From Ectothiorhodospiraceae bacterium (GTDB lineage Bacteria; Pseudomonadota; Gammaproteobacteria; Nitrococcales; Aquisalimonadaceae), in assembly GCA_020831885.1 (NCBI GenBank), contig JAFIFU010000015.1, forward strand, positions 1 through 62,224: a stretch of DNA of 62,224 nucleotides, written 5' to 3'. Made by a program: the position numbers and the translations under genes. The notes under the pieces were generated by a model. It saw nothing but the letters and a program-made list of their open reading frames with translations, was not told where the DNA came from and ran no database searches. This document shows positions 1 to 7,943 of this stretch, one piece after another (position 1 is the first letter of the stretch; the number at the start of each line of letters is the position of its first letter).

Positions 1-33
1 GGGGGGGGGGGCGGGGCGCGCGCCCCCCCCCCC
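1..33. other. low-complexity G/C run at window edge
   Basis: The window opens with eleven G residues, a short GC-only spacer and a long run of C residues. The stretch has no coding content and forms a near-perfect inverted G/C run. A homopolymer pair at the extreme end of a sequence is typical of a contig edge or a poorly resolved GC hairpin, so its exact length should not be trusted. Confidence 0.5.
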
Positions 34-50
34 GACAGCGTTCGGCGGGT

Positions 51-1271
51 TCAGAACTTCTGCCGATCCAGCCAGGGGATGATGCGTTCGAACGCCGCCT
101 CGATGGATTCCATGGAGGTGGAGTAACTGATGCGGAGCGAGTTGGGACAACTCTCGCCGAAGGCATCGCCGGGGACCGTGCAGACCCCGGTTTCCCGGAG
201 CATGCGCAGGCAGACCGTGTTGGCATTCACGTTATGCGGCAGTGACGGGAAGATGTAGAAGGCGCCCTGGGGCCAGTAGCCGGTCAGGTGCGGCGTCTCG
301 CTCACCAGGTGGACCACCCGGTCCCGCCGCGCCGCGTACTCCTTCACCATATCCCGGACGCAGTCCTGCGGCCCCTTGAGTGCGGCGATGCCCGCCCACT
401 GGGCCGGGGTGTTCGCCACGGTGGTGGTGAACATGTGGTAGCGGCGCAGCTTCTTGATGGCGGCCTGGCTGGCGATCACCCAGCCGATGCGCAGCCCGGC
501 CATGCTGTAGGTCTTGGAGAAGCTGCTCACCACCATGATGTTGTCCAGGTCCAGCGCGTGGCGCAGCACGCTGGGGTATTCCATATCGTCCAGGATCAGG
601 TGGTCGTAGACCTCGTCGCTGAACACGTAAATGTCCCGGTAGGCGCACTCCTCCAGAATGGTTTCGATGGTTTCCCTGGGGTAGACCGTCCCCGTGGGGT
701 TGCTGGGCGAGTTCAGCACGACGCCGTAGGTGCGCATGCCCATGGCGTCGATCAGTTCCTGGGGGTCAAGCTGGTGGCCGTTCTCGGGCCGTGTGGGGAT
801 CAGCTTCACCTCGCCGCCGTTCATGCGGATCAGCGGCGCGTACAGCAGAAAGGACGGATCCGTGACCAGGAACTGGCGCCCGGGAGCTGCCGTGGCGGTC
901 AGGGCCAGATACATGGCCTCGGTGGCCCCGGTGGTGATCAGGATGTTGTCCCCGGTGATCTGGCGACCATAGCGCTTGCCGTAGTACTCGGCCAGGGCGT
1001 CCACCAGTTCGGGCAGGCCCGCGTCCATGGTGTAACCCGTCTGCCCGGCTTCCAGCGCCTCGATATAGGCCTCGACGATGTGCCGCGGTGTCGGGAAGTT
1101 GGGCTGGCCGATGGAGAGATGAATGACATCATCCATCTTCGCCGCCAGATTGACCATCTTGCGGATGCCTGCCACCGGGATTGCGCGGAGCGAGGGGTGC
1201 CAGGTGGCGTCCCGCAGGTCCTCCACTTCCGACAGGTCCATGTCGTCGATATCCACCGGGTTCACGGCCAT
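51..1271 (-). CDS. PLP-dependent class I/II aminotransferase
   Basis: This 406-residue protein is a fold-type I aminotransferase that probably moves an amino group between an amino acid and a 2-oxo acid in the cytosol. The PLP-anchoring lysine is K253 in SSFSKTYSMAG. The cofactor-binding SPSNPTG motif is at 188-194 (N191), followed by D219 and Y222 in SDEVYDHL. A late arginine in SLRISYS should bind the substrate carboxylate. The length is normal for the AspC-like Ig subgroup. The ATG start follows a strong GAGGAGG ribosome binding site and a good promoter. It is divergent from a 2-hydroxyacid dehydrogenase gene, which suggests 2-oxo acid metabolism. The substrate cannot be read from the sequence. 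Confidence 0.9.
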   Translation of the reverse strand: MAVNPVDIDDMDLSEVEDLRDATWHPSLRAIPVAGIRKMVNLAAKMDDVIHLSIGQPNFPTPRHIVEAYIEALEAGQTGYTMDAGLPELVDALAEYYGKRYGRQITGDNILITTGATEAMYLALTATAAPGRQFLVTDPSFLLYAPLIRMNGGEVKLIPTRPENGHQLDPQELIDAMGMRTYGVVLNSPSNPTGTVYPRETIETILEECAYRDIYVFSDEVYDHLILDDMEYPSVLRHALDLDNIMVVSSFSKTYSMAGLRIGWVIASQAAIKKLRRYHMFTTTVANTPAQWAGIAALKGPQDCVRDMVKEYAARRDRVVHLVSETPHLTGYWPQGAFYIFPSLPHNVNANTVCLRMLRETGVCTVPGDAFGESCPNSLRISYSTSMESIEAAFERIIPWLDRQKF

Positions 1272-1308
1272 GGCAGACGTCCTCCTCAGGTAGCTGGCCT
1301 TCCGGTTG

Positions 1309-1338
1309 ACTATGGGCCCGGAAAATCCCCCGGGTCAA
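1309..1338 (-). promoter_or_regulatory. putative sigma-70 promoter of the aminotransferase gene
   Basis: On the minus strand TTGACC (plus 1333-1338) and CATAGT (plus 1309-1314) are separated by 18 bp, upstream of the GAGGAGG ribosome binding site and the ATG at 1271. It was judged by eye from the match to -35/-10 consensus. Confidence 0.45.
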
Positions 1339-1380
1339 GACGTATCGGGCGGCCGTGGACTGCGCCTGGAGGTGGCTCGG

Positions 1381-1407
1381 TTGACGCTTGCCGGGGTGCT
1401 GTATAAC
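1381..1407 (+). promoter_or_regulatory. putative promoter of the 2-hydroxyacid dehydrogenase gene
   Basis: TTGACG at 1381-1386 and TATAAC at 1402-1407 lie upstream of the ATG at 1444, preceded by a GAGAAGG ribosome binding site. The 15-bp spacer is shorter than the ideal 17, so the assignment is tentative. Confidence 0.35.
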
Positions 1408-1443
1408 GTCCTGAGGAAGACTGACCTTTGAGAAGGTAAAGCC

Positions 1444-2424
1444 ATGTCCACGAAACCGGCCATCGCCGTTCTCGCTGCTGCCGACGAGGGCTGGCCGCCG
1501 GGGCTGGAGGCCCTGGAGGGCGAGGCGGAGCTGAAACTGTGCAATGACCGGGGCAGTCTGTCGCGGCACCTGCCGGAGGCTGACATCCTGCTGGTGACGG
1601 ATTTCCGCACCGAGCTGCTGGAGGACGTATGGCCCCGGGAGCATCGCATCGGCTGGATTCACGCCACCAGCGCCGGCGTGGATGCGCTGATGATCCCGCC
1701 GATCCGGGACAGCGCTATTCCGGTGACCAACGCCCGGGGCGTATTCGACCGGCCCATCGCCGAATTCGTACTCGGCCTGGTGCTGAGCTTTGCCAAGGAT
1801 TTCCCGGGTTCCCTGCGCTACCAGCAGCAGTGCCGGTGGCAGCACCGCGATACTGAACGGATCGAGGGTCAACAGGCCCTGGTGGTGGGGGCGGGCTCCA
1901 TTGGCCGTCAGATCGCCCGACTCCTGGGTGCGGTGGGCATGCGGGTGGACGGCGTGGCGCGCTCGGCCCGGGACAGTGATCCGGACTTCGAACGGGTGCA
2001 CCCCGCGGATTCCCTGCTGGAACATCTCCCGGATGCCGATTTCGTGGTCATCGCCGCCCCGCTCACGGACGACACCCGCGGCTTGTTCGGAGCCGGGGCG
2101 TTCCGCGCCATGAAGACGTCGGCGCGGCTCATCAACATCGGCCGCGGCCCCATCGTGCAGACGGATGCCCTGATCCGGGCGCTGGAGGCCGGGGAACTGG
2201 CGGGTGCCGGGCTGGATGTGTTCGAGGAGGAACCCCTGCCGGCGGACCATCCCCTGTGGGGGTTTCCCAACGTCCTGATTTCCGCCCATATGGCGGGGGA
2301 TGTGGTGGGTTGGCGGGAGACACTGATCCGTCAGTTCATCGATCATTTCCGGTGTTGGCAGCAGGGCAGGGATTTGCCCAACCAGGTGGACAAGGCGCGC
2401 GGCTATGTGCCGCCGGCGTCCTGA
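1444..2424 (+). CDS. D-2-hydroxyacid dehydrogenase, NAD(P)-dependent
   Basis: This 326-residue protein belongs to the D-isomer-specific 2-hydroxyacid dehydrogenases, which reduce 2-oxo acids (such as glyoxylate or hydroxypyruvate) with NAD(P)H. The nucleotide-binding loop GAGSIGRQIA sits near residues 143-152. The catalytic region follows as GRGPIVQTDAL, then LDVFEEEPLP, then the proton-donor histidine in LISAHMAG. The histidine motif is SAHMAG rather than the more common TPHxAG. A GAGAAGG ribosome binding site supports the start. The aldehyde dehydrogenase gene begins only 23 bp downstream, so the two are probably cotranscribed. The exact substrate is unknown. Confidence 0.85.
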   Translation: MSTKPAIAVLAAADEGWPPGLEALEGEAELKLCNDRGSLSRHLPEADILLVTDFRTELLEDVWPREHRIGWIHATSAGVDALMIPPIRDSAIPVTNARGVFDRPIAEFVLGLVLSFAKDFPGSLRYQQQCRWQHRDTERIEGQQALVVGAGSIGRQIARLLGAVGMRVDGVARSARDSDPDFERVHPADSLLEHLPDADFVVIAAPLTDDTRGLFGAGAFRAMKTSARLINIGRGPIVQTDALIRALEAGELAGAGLDVFEEEPLPADHPLWGFPNVLISAHMAGDVVGWRETLIRQFIDHFRCWQQGRDLPNQVDKARGYVPPAS

Positions 2425-2447
2425 GAACAGATCCAGAGGGAGGCAGC

Positions 2448-3893
2448 ATGCTCGAATCCAGCTTGCTAGGGCAGGTACGTGGTTACATCAACGGCGAATG
2501 GCTTGGTGGTGGCGGTGACACCCTGCCCGTGTACAACCCGGCCAACGGGCAGCTGCTGGCGGAGATCCCCAACATGGGGGCGGCGGAGACCCGGCAGGCG
2601 GTGGAGGCCGCCCGGGCCAGCCTGAAACGGCCCGCCAGCCTGGACCAGCGCCGGGACTGGCTTGCGGCCATCGCCAAGGCGCTCACCGACCACCGGGAGG
2701 AGATCGGCCGCATCCTGACCCACGAGCACGGCAAACCGCTCAAGGAAGGTCAGGGTGAGGTGGATTACGCTGCCGGCTTCTTCAGCTATTGCGCGGAACA
2801 TGTGCATGAGCTGGCACCGCGCCGGCTGGAGGAAAAGCCCCGGGGTTGTGAGTGGACCGTGCACTATCGCCCGGCCGGTGTGGTGGGACTGATCACACCG
2901 TGGAACTTCCCCATCGGCATGATCGCGAAAAAGCTCTCGGCCGCCCTGGCCGCCGACTGCCCCAGCGTGATCAAGCCCTCGTCGAAAACGCCCCTGACCA
3001 TGATCGCGCTGTTCTCCCTGCTGCACGACGTGGTGAAGCTGCCGCCGGGCAAGGTGAACCTGGTGATGGGGGCTTCCGGACCCATCGGCGATGTGCTCAT
3101 GGAACATCCGGATGTGCGCGTGATCAGTTTCACGGGCTCCACCGAAGTGGGGAAGGAACTCATCCGTAAATCCGCCGAGCAGGTGAAGAAGCTGACCCTG
3201 GAACTGGGCGGCAATGCGCCGTTCATCGTCTTCGATGACGCCGACCTGGATGCGGCCGCCGATCAACTCATGGCCAACAAGTTCCGTGGGGGCGGCCAGA
3301 CCTGCGTGTGCTCGAACCGTGTCCTGGTGCATAGCGCCGTGGCGGATGCCTTTGCGGACCGGCTGCGGGAGCGGGTGGAGCGTCTCAGGGTGGGGGACGG
3401 CATGGACCCGGATACCGATATCGGCCCGCTGATCGATCGCAACGGCTATCACAAGGTGCGACGTCATGCGGTGGACGCCCTGGAGAAAGGCGCCACCGTG
3501 GTTGTGGGGGGTGTTCCCGATCCCATCGAGAATGACTGGGGCGGTTTCTTCCCGCCCACGGTGCTTCAGGGTGCCACCGCGGAGATGGCCTGCTGGAAGG
3601 AGGAGACCTTCGGTCCTCTGGTGCCGCTGGTGCATTTCGACAGCGAGGAGCAGGCCCTGGAACTGGCCAACCGGACGGAATTCGGCCTGGCGGCCTATCT
3701 GTTCACCGCCGATGACGGCCGGGCGCAGCGCATGCTGGCCGGCCTGGAGTTCGCCCATGTGGGCTACAACACCGGGACCGGGCCCACCCCGGAAGCGCCG
3801 TTCGGGGGCATGAAACAGTCCGGCTACGGCCGGGAGGGCGGCCTGGAGGGGCTGTTCGAGTTCATCGAGCCGCAGACGGTGCCGAAAGCCTGA
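2448..3893 (+). CDS. NAD(P)-dependent aldehyde dehydrogenase, succinate-semialdehyde dehydrogenase type
   Basis: This 481-residue protein oxidises an aldehyde to the acid and most resembles the GabD-type succinate-semialdehyde dehydrogenases. The cofactor-binding N153 lies in ITPWNFP, the general base E252 in LELGG, and the catalytic nucleophile C286 in GGQTCVCSNR. The open frame extends upstream to 2256 inside the preceding gene. I chose the ATG at 2448 because it follows an AGAGGGAGG ribosome binding site and gives the normal family length. It is the second gene of a likely two-gene operon with the hydroxyacid dehydrogenase. Succinate semialdehyde is only the best guess: closely related enzymes also take glutarate semialdehyde or glycolaldehyde. 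Confidence 0.85.
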   Translation: MLESSLLGQVRGYINGEWLGGGGDTLPVYNPANGQLLAEIPNMGAAETRQAVEAARASLKRPASLDQRRDWLAAIAKALTDHREEIGRILTHEHGKPLKEGQGEVDYAAGFFSYCAEHVHELAPRRLEEKPRGCEWTVHYRPAGVVGLITPWNFPIGMIAKKLSAALAADCPSVIKPSSKTPLTMIALFSLLHDVVKLPPGKVNLVMGASGPIGDVLMEHPDVRVISFTGSTEVGKELIRKSAEQVKKLTLELGGNAPFIVFDDADLDAAADQLMANKFRGGGQTCVCSNRVLVHSAVADAFADRLRERVERLRVGDGMDPDTDIGPLIDRNGYHKVRRHAVDALEKGATVVVGGVPDPIENDWGGFFPPTVLQGATAEMACWKEETFGPLVPLVHFDSEEQALELANRTEFGLAAYLFTADDGRAQRMLAGLEFAHVGYNTGTGPTPEAPFGGMKQSGYGREGGLEGLFEFIEPQTVPKA

Positions 3894-3897
3894 CCCC

Positions 3898-3929
3898 GGT
3901 GATCCGCCCCGCCCCTGGGGCGGATCACC
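3898..3929. terminator. GC-rich hairpin between convergent genes
   Basis: A perfect 13-bp stem (3898-3910 with 3917-3929) closes a 6-nt loop between the ends of the aldehyde dehydrogenase and MFS genes. There is no T-tract on either side. Position and symmetry suggest a bidirectional transcription end or 3' stabiliser. Confidence 0.55.
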
Positions 3930-3941
3930 GATCCCGTGCGT

Positions 3942-5180
3942 TCAGGCCGGTTCCCTGCGCATCCCCACCAGTCGGCGCAGGCCACCCAGTAGCACCAGCC
4001 CGCCTGCTGCCACCAGGCAGACGCCGCCCAGGACGACCATGGTCAGCTTCAAGCCGATAGCGTCCCCGGATGCGCCCACGGCAAGCACGACGGTTGCCAA
4101 GGCGCAATAGGCCACCACATAGAACGCGGAGATCACACCGCCGCGCTTGTTCTCCGGGGCGATCAGGCTGATAGTGCCCAGCGCGCCAACGCTGGTCGCT
4201 CCGCAGCCCAGGGCTGTGGTGGCCGTGCCCAGGGCGAAAACCAGTGGGGAAGTGAGCAGTATGCCGGCCACGCAGATCAGCATGCCCAGGGCCAACACCA
4301 GCGGTGCGATCAGCAGCAGCCGCCGTGGCGGCTGGTGACGCGAGGAAAACTGGCTGATGCCGATCACGAGCTGGAACGCGGCGGCATAGAGGCCGGCCAG
4401 AGCCCGGTCTCCGATGCCCACCAGTTCAGCGGCCAGCAGCGGCCCCAGGGCGGCATAGATGCTGCCCGCGGACCAGGACAGACAGAAGGCGGCAGCGGCG
4501 AAGGCGAATGCTCCGATGATCTCTCTGGGCACGGCCATCTCCTGGGGGCGCCAGTTCCGTAGCCGGAATCCGGGGCGGCGTTGGCCGAGATGGGACGGCC
4601 ACCTGACCACCAGCAGGGTCAGTGCGCCGAAGGCCCCCAGGGCGGAGGTCATCAGAAACGGGGTCAGCAGCGGGGCCATGTCCAGATGCAGCGCCAGGGA
4701 ACTGAGGGTGGGCCCCATGGTGGCCCCGGCGGTGAGCATCAGCGCCGAGATGGTGGCTGCCCGGGGCCAGTTGCGGTCCGGATCCAGCTCTACCAGTGCC
4801 GCCGTGGCGGTGCCGGTGATGACCCCGGTGCCCAGCCCGGTCAGGAAACGGCCCAGGGCAAGATCGTACAGATTATCGGCGAAGGCGAAGACCAGGCTCC
4901 CCACCACGATGAACAGAACCCCCGGCACAAGCACCTGACGCCGGCCCACCTGATCGGACAGCGCGCCCAGGGTGGGCAGGGTGAGCACCACCCCGATCAC
5001 GTAAACCGAGAACACCGCGGTGAGTGCAGTGGAGGAAAACCCCCATTCGGCCTGCCAGACAGCGTACAGCGGGGTGGGGACGTTGCTGGAGAAGATGGCG
5101 GTGAAGATTACCAGGATGCAGGCGAGGCGCGCAGGCAGGTTGCGGCCGTCCTGAGTCTGCATTCCCTGTGAGTGCTGCAT
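3942..5180 (-). CDS. MFS transporter
   Basis: This 412-residue hydrophobic protein has the pattern of a 12-helix major facilitator superfamily permease in the inner membrane. The MFS motif A appears as GALSDQVGRR in the loop after the second helix, and the region LGRFLTGLGTGVITG matches the fourth helix. Such proteins use the proton gradient to export drugs or move small metabolites, and the substrate is not predictable here. The start at 5180 may be off by six codons because a second in-frame ATG follows. The gene is divergent from the diguanylate cyclase and convergent with the aldehyde dehydrogenase. Confidence 0.85.
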   Translation of the reverse strand: MQHSQGMQTQDGRNLPARLACILVIFTAIFSSNVPTPLYAVWQAEWGFSSTALTAVFSVYVIGVVLTLPTLGALSDQVGRRQVLVPGVLFIVVGSLVFAFADNLYDLALGRFLTGLGTGVITGTATAALVELDPDRNWPRAATISALMLTAGATMGPTLSSLALHLDMAPLLTPFLMTSALGAFGALTLLVVRWPSHLGQRRPGFRLRNWRPQEMAVPREIIGAFAFAAAAFCLSWSAGSIYAALGPLLAAELVGIGDRALAGLYAAAFQLVIGISQFSSRHQPPRRLLLIAPLVLALGMLICVAGILLTSPLVFALGTATTALGCGATSVGALGTISLIAPENKRGGVISAFYVVAYCALATVVLAVGASGDAIGLKLTMVVLGGVCLVAAGGLVLLGGLRRLVGMRREPA

Positions 5181-5380
5181 GTCGGGGTGCGTATCCGTTG
5201 CTGAAGGCGTGATTCCGGCGCAGTGCCGGGGATATTCGGCGGGACAGTCGTCCGCCCCGGAAACGCACTAGTTTACACGCGTATCATCCATTCACGATGT
5301 ATCCGCGGGGATGTGAGGCCGGGTGTTCTGCTCCACTGTTGGGGCAGGCATTCGTCCGGGCAAACACCAGGCAGTGATTG

Positions 5381-5400
5381 AAAATGCATTTTGATGCATG
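5381..5400. promoter_or_regulatory. AT-rich palindrome in the MFS/GGDEF divergent gap
   Basis: The perfect 12-bp palindrome AAAATGCATTTT at 5381-5392 is followed by a second ATGCAT, giving ATGCAT-TTTG-ATGCAT. It stands out in a GC-rich 259-bp divergent intergenic region, 40 bp before the GGDEF start codon, and looks like an operator. No regulator can be named. The rest of the gap shows nothing I can assign. Confidence 0.3.
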
Positions 5401-5439
5401 TAACTACTCTATTGGGCGACCGCCAGTGAGCCGAGCCGG

Positions 5440-6624
5440 ATGGAAAATGCCAGATATGCGCTGAGACCCTGGATGGCGGAATTCCTCAACCCGGAGGTGG
5501 AAAGCGATTACCGTGCCGGGCAGTTCGAGCTGCAGTATTTTCAGGTCCGCCTGGCGCTGCTCGTCTGGGCGGCACTGTGGATGCTGTTCCTGCTCGAGGA
5601 CTATCGTCACGTGGGCTTCGCGGTGGAACTCGGTTATCTGCTGCTGCAACGGGCGTTGGTTGCGGGCGCGATTGTCGGGTTCGCTCTCCTGCTGGAGCGC
5701 AGGCCGGCCCTGCTCACCGACAGCCACGGGCTCGCGGGGCTCATGATCCTCTCGTGGACCGGCTTCCTTTTTCTCTATTTCCAGCGGCCGGCGGAGGAGG
5801 TGCCCTGGATGTTCGCGCTGGGCATGGTGAAGTTGATTGCGCTGTTCGTGTTCATTCCCATCCGCCTGCCCCATGCCGTGGTTGTCGGCACCTACAGCAT
5901 CCTTGGAACGGCGACGGTTCTTCCCCTGGCGCATGGTGTGGATGGCGGCCAGTTGGCATCCGCAGTGGGTGTGATGCTGGTACCCATGCTCACCGGCCTG
6001 GTCGTGCTTTACCGGCTGCAGACCAGTCAACGGCAACAACACGCCCTGCTGCGGCAGGCGCAGGAAAGCAACGTGGAACTGGCGCACGAGGTAGCCATGC
6101 GTCGCGAGCTGGAACAGCAGCTTCGGGAACAGGCCACCGTTGATCCGCTCACCGGGCTGCTCAACCGGCGCCAGTATGAAGGGTTGGCCAACCGGGAGAT
6201 CCGCCGGGCCCGCCGGACGGGGGCACCCTTGTCGCTGTGCGTTCTGGATATCGATCATTTCAAGCGGGTGAATGACACTTACGGTCACGGTGCCGGCGAT
6301 GAGACCCTGCAGTTCCTGGCCCGGCTGTGTCAGGAAACGGCGCGTGAGACCGATATCCTGGGACGCCTGGGCGGGGAGGAATTTGTGTTCACGCTGCCGA
6401 ATGCCGGGTTGGCGGATGCGCTGCGCTTTTCGGATCGGCTGCGCAGCCGTGTGGAGGCTGCGGAGATCCCGACGCAAGGTGGGGTGATCCGCGTTACCGT
6501 CACCATTGGGGTCGCCGAACTCTCCCCCGGGGACACCGACCTGAAAGGCCTGACCCGCCGCGCCGACGAAGCGCTGTATGCCGGTAAGCGCGGGGGGCGT
6601 AATCAGGTGTGTGCGGCGGCCTGA
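5440..6624 (+). CDS. membrane-anchored diguanylate cyclase (GGDEF)
   Basis: This 394-residue inner-membrane signalling protein probably makes cyclic di-GMP from two GTP. Residues about 35-195 contain around six hydrophobic segments, followed by a short coiled-coil-like linker (195-232). The C-terminal GGDEF domain starts at DPLTGLLNRR (235) and continues through LDIDHFKRVNDTYGH. The signature is intact as GGEEF at 311-315. The inhibitory I-site RxxD is present as R302-D305, exactly five residues before it, so product feedback inhibition is expected. The membrane part has no recognised ligand-binding domain. The gene stands alone in its orientation ahead of the DUF4382 lipoproteins. Confidence 0.9.
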   Translation: MENARYALRPWMAEFLNPEVESDYRAGQFELQYFQVRLALLVWAALWMLFLLEDYRHVGFAVELGYLLLQRALVAGAIVGFALLLERRPALLTDSHGLAGLMILSWTGFLFLYFQRPAEEVPWMFALGMVKLIALFVFIPIRLPHAVVVGTYSILGTATVLPLAHGVDGGQLASAVGVMLVPMLTGLVVLYRLQTSQRQQHALLRQAQESNVELAHEVAMRRELEQQLREQATVDPLTGLLNRRQYEGLANREIRRARRTGAPLSLCVLDIDHFKRVNDTYGHGAGDETLQFLARLCQETARETDILGRLGGEEFVFTLPNAGLADALRFSDRLRSRVEAAEIPTQGGVIRVTVTIGVAELSPGDTDLKGLTRRADEALYAGKRGGRNQVCAAA

Positions 6625-6787
6625 TGGCAGTCCGATCCCTGGCGCACGCTCTCCGGTAACAGGTCCACGCTCGCCGCTGTCGCCATTTCCGAACAGGTGT
6701 ATTGGCAACGCCATCGGCGCTTATAGTGGCGGTTGCCACCGTGCAATGCCCGCGCGGTACGCCAGTCAACTTATGAAGGAGACAGAC

Positions 6788-7804
6788 ATGATGACGAGCA
6801 GAATACCAGTCCACCTCGCCGGTTTCGTGCTGCTCGCCAGTGTGGGCCTGGCCGGGTGTCTGAGCAGCGATGACAGCAATGGCAATGGCGGTGAGACCGG
6901 AACCCTGAGCCTGGCCATCACCGATGCGCCGTCCGACTATGCCGACGCCGTTAACCTGCTGATCCGGGCGGTGGAGCTGAAACCCGCTGACCGACGCTCC
7001 GTAACCTACGAAATCGAGGAACCGGAGCATATCAACCTGCTGGATTATCAGGGAGCCGATGCCCATTGGCTGTTTCAGGATGTCGAACTGCCGGCCGGGC
7101 GATACGAGTGGATTCGTCTCCATTTCAATGGTGACGGTGTCAGTACCGAGGAGGCCTCGATCGAGATCAATGAGAACCCGGGCCCCTATCCCTCAGGCAT
7201 ACATCCGCTTCGCGTTCCCAGTTCCGAGCAGACGGGTCTGAAGCTTGTTCGCGGTTTCACCGTGCCCGCAGGTGGTGAGGCGAGTTTCACCATCGACCTG
7301 GATCTGCGCAAGGCGATCCACATGACGGGCGCTGGGCAGTTCATGATGCGGCCCACGTTCCGACTGATCGACAACGTCACGGTGGCGCACATCCAGGGCG
7401 ACGTGGCGCGCTCCCTGACCGAGCATCCCCAGTGTTTCAATGAGGATACGGGTGGGCTGCCCTGGGGAAGCGCCGTTTACCTGTATCACGGGCATGAGGC
7501 TGAACCATTGCCGATTTCCGCGGACCTGTCCGCAGAGGATGGTGGGCCCATCACCACCGCGGGCGTCCCGTTGGACTACGCCGGCGATCCTATCCCCTTT
7601 ACCATTGGCTTTGTGGGACCCGGTGACTACACGGTGGCCTTTACCTGTCAGGCCGGCCGAGACAGCGCGGTGGATGAGGAAGGCAATCTGGTGGATCCCA
7701 GTGTCGATGGGGAACCGGAATTCCATCCGGCCACTGTGAATGTCACGGTCAGCGAGGATGCCGGGGTGACGCCGGAGCATGTGGAGTTCCGAGAGGAAAT
7801 CTGA
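6788..7804 (+). CDS. DUF4382 lipoprotein
   Basis: This 338-residue secreted protein has a lipoprotein signal peptide with lipobox LAGC (C24), then a Ser/Asp/Asn/Gly-rich linker. A DUF4382-type domain follows (about 38-205), seen in the opening GTLSLAITDAPSDYADAVNLL and in GDGVST. The C-terminal part (about 210-338) resembles a beta-sandwich ending. I chose the ATG at 6788 because GAAGGAG lies six bases upstream, although the frame is open to 6578. Members of this family are surface or periplasmic lipoproteins of unknown function. A paralogue follows immediately. Sorting should be to the outer membrane because the residue after C24 is Leu, not Asp. Confidence 0.8.
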   Translation: MMTSRIPVHLAGFVLLASVGLAGCLSSDDSNGNGGETGTLSLAITDAPSDYADAVNLLIRAVELKPADRRSVTYEIEEPEHINLLDYQGADAHWLFQDVELPAGRYEWIRLHFNGDGVSTEEASIEINENPGPYPSGIHPLRVPSSEQTGLKLVRGFTVPAGGEASFTIDLDLRKAIHMTGAGQFMMRPTFRLIDNVTVAHIQGDVARSLTEHPQCFNEDTGGLPWGSAVYLYHGHEAEPLPISADLSAEDGGPITTAGVPLDYAGDPIPFTIGFVGPGDYTVAFTCQAGRDSAVDEEGNLVDPSVDGEPEFHPATVNVTVSEDAGVTPEHVEFREEI

Positions 7805-7847
7805 TCCTGATGAACCCGGACCCGGGCGCCCGGGTCCGGGTCAGGAT
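7804..7847. terminator. 28-bp perfect palindrome after the DUF4382 gene
   Basis: A perfect 28-bp palindrome (7814-7841) is flanked by a second pair of arms, ATCCTGA at 7804-7810 and TCAGGAT at 7841-7847. It lies directly after the stop codon. It would form a very stable hairpin but has no T-tract, so it may end transcription with help or protect the 3' end. Confidence 0.5.
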
Positions 7848-7943
7848 TCCCGGGTTCCCTGCGTCACCGGATCGTGGCTATCATGCCCTCTTGGGAAGCG
7901 CTGATCTGCGCCCATGGCCACGCCTGACCAGGGATTGTCGTCC

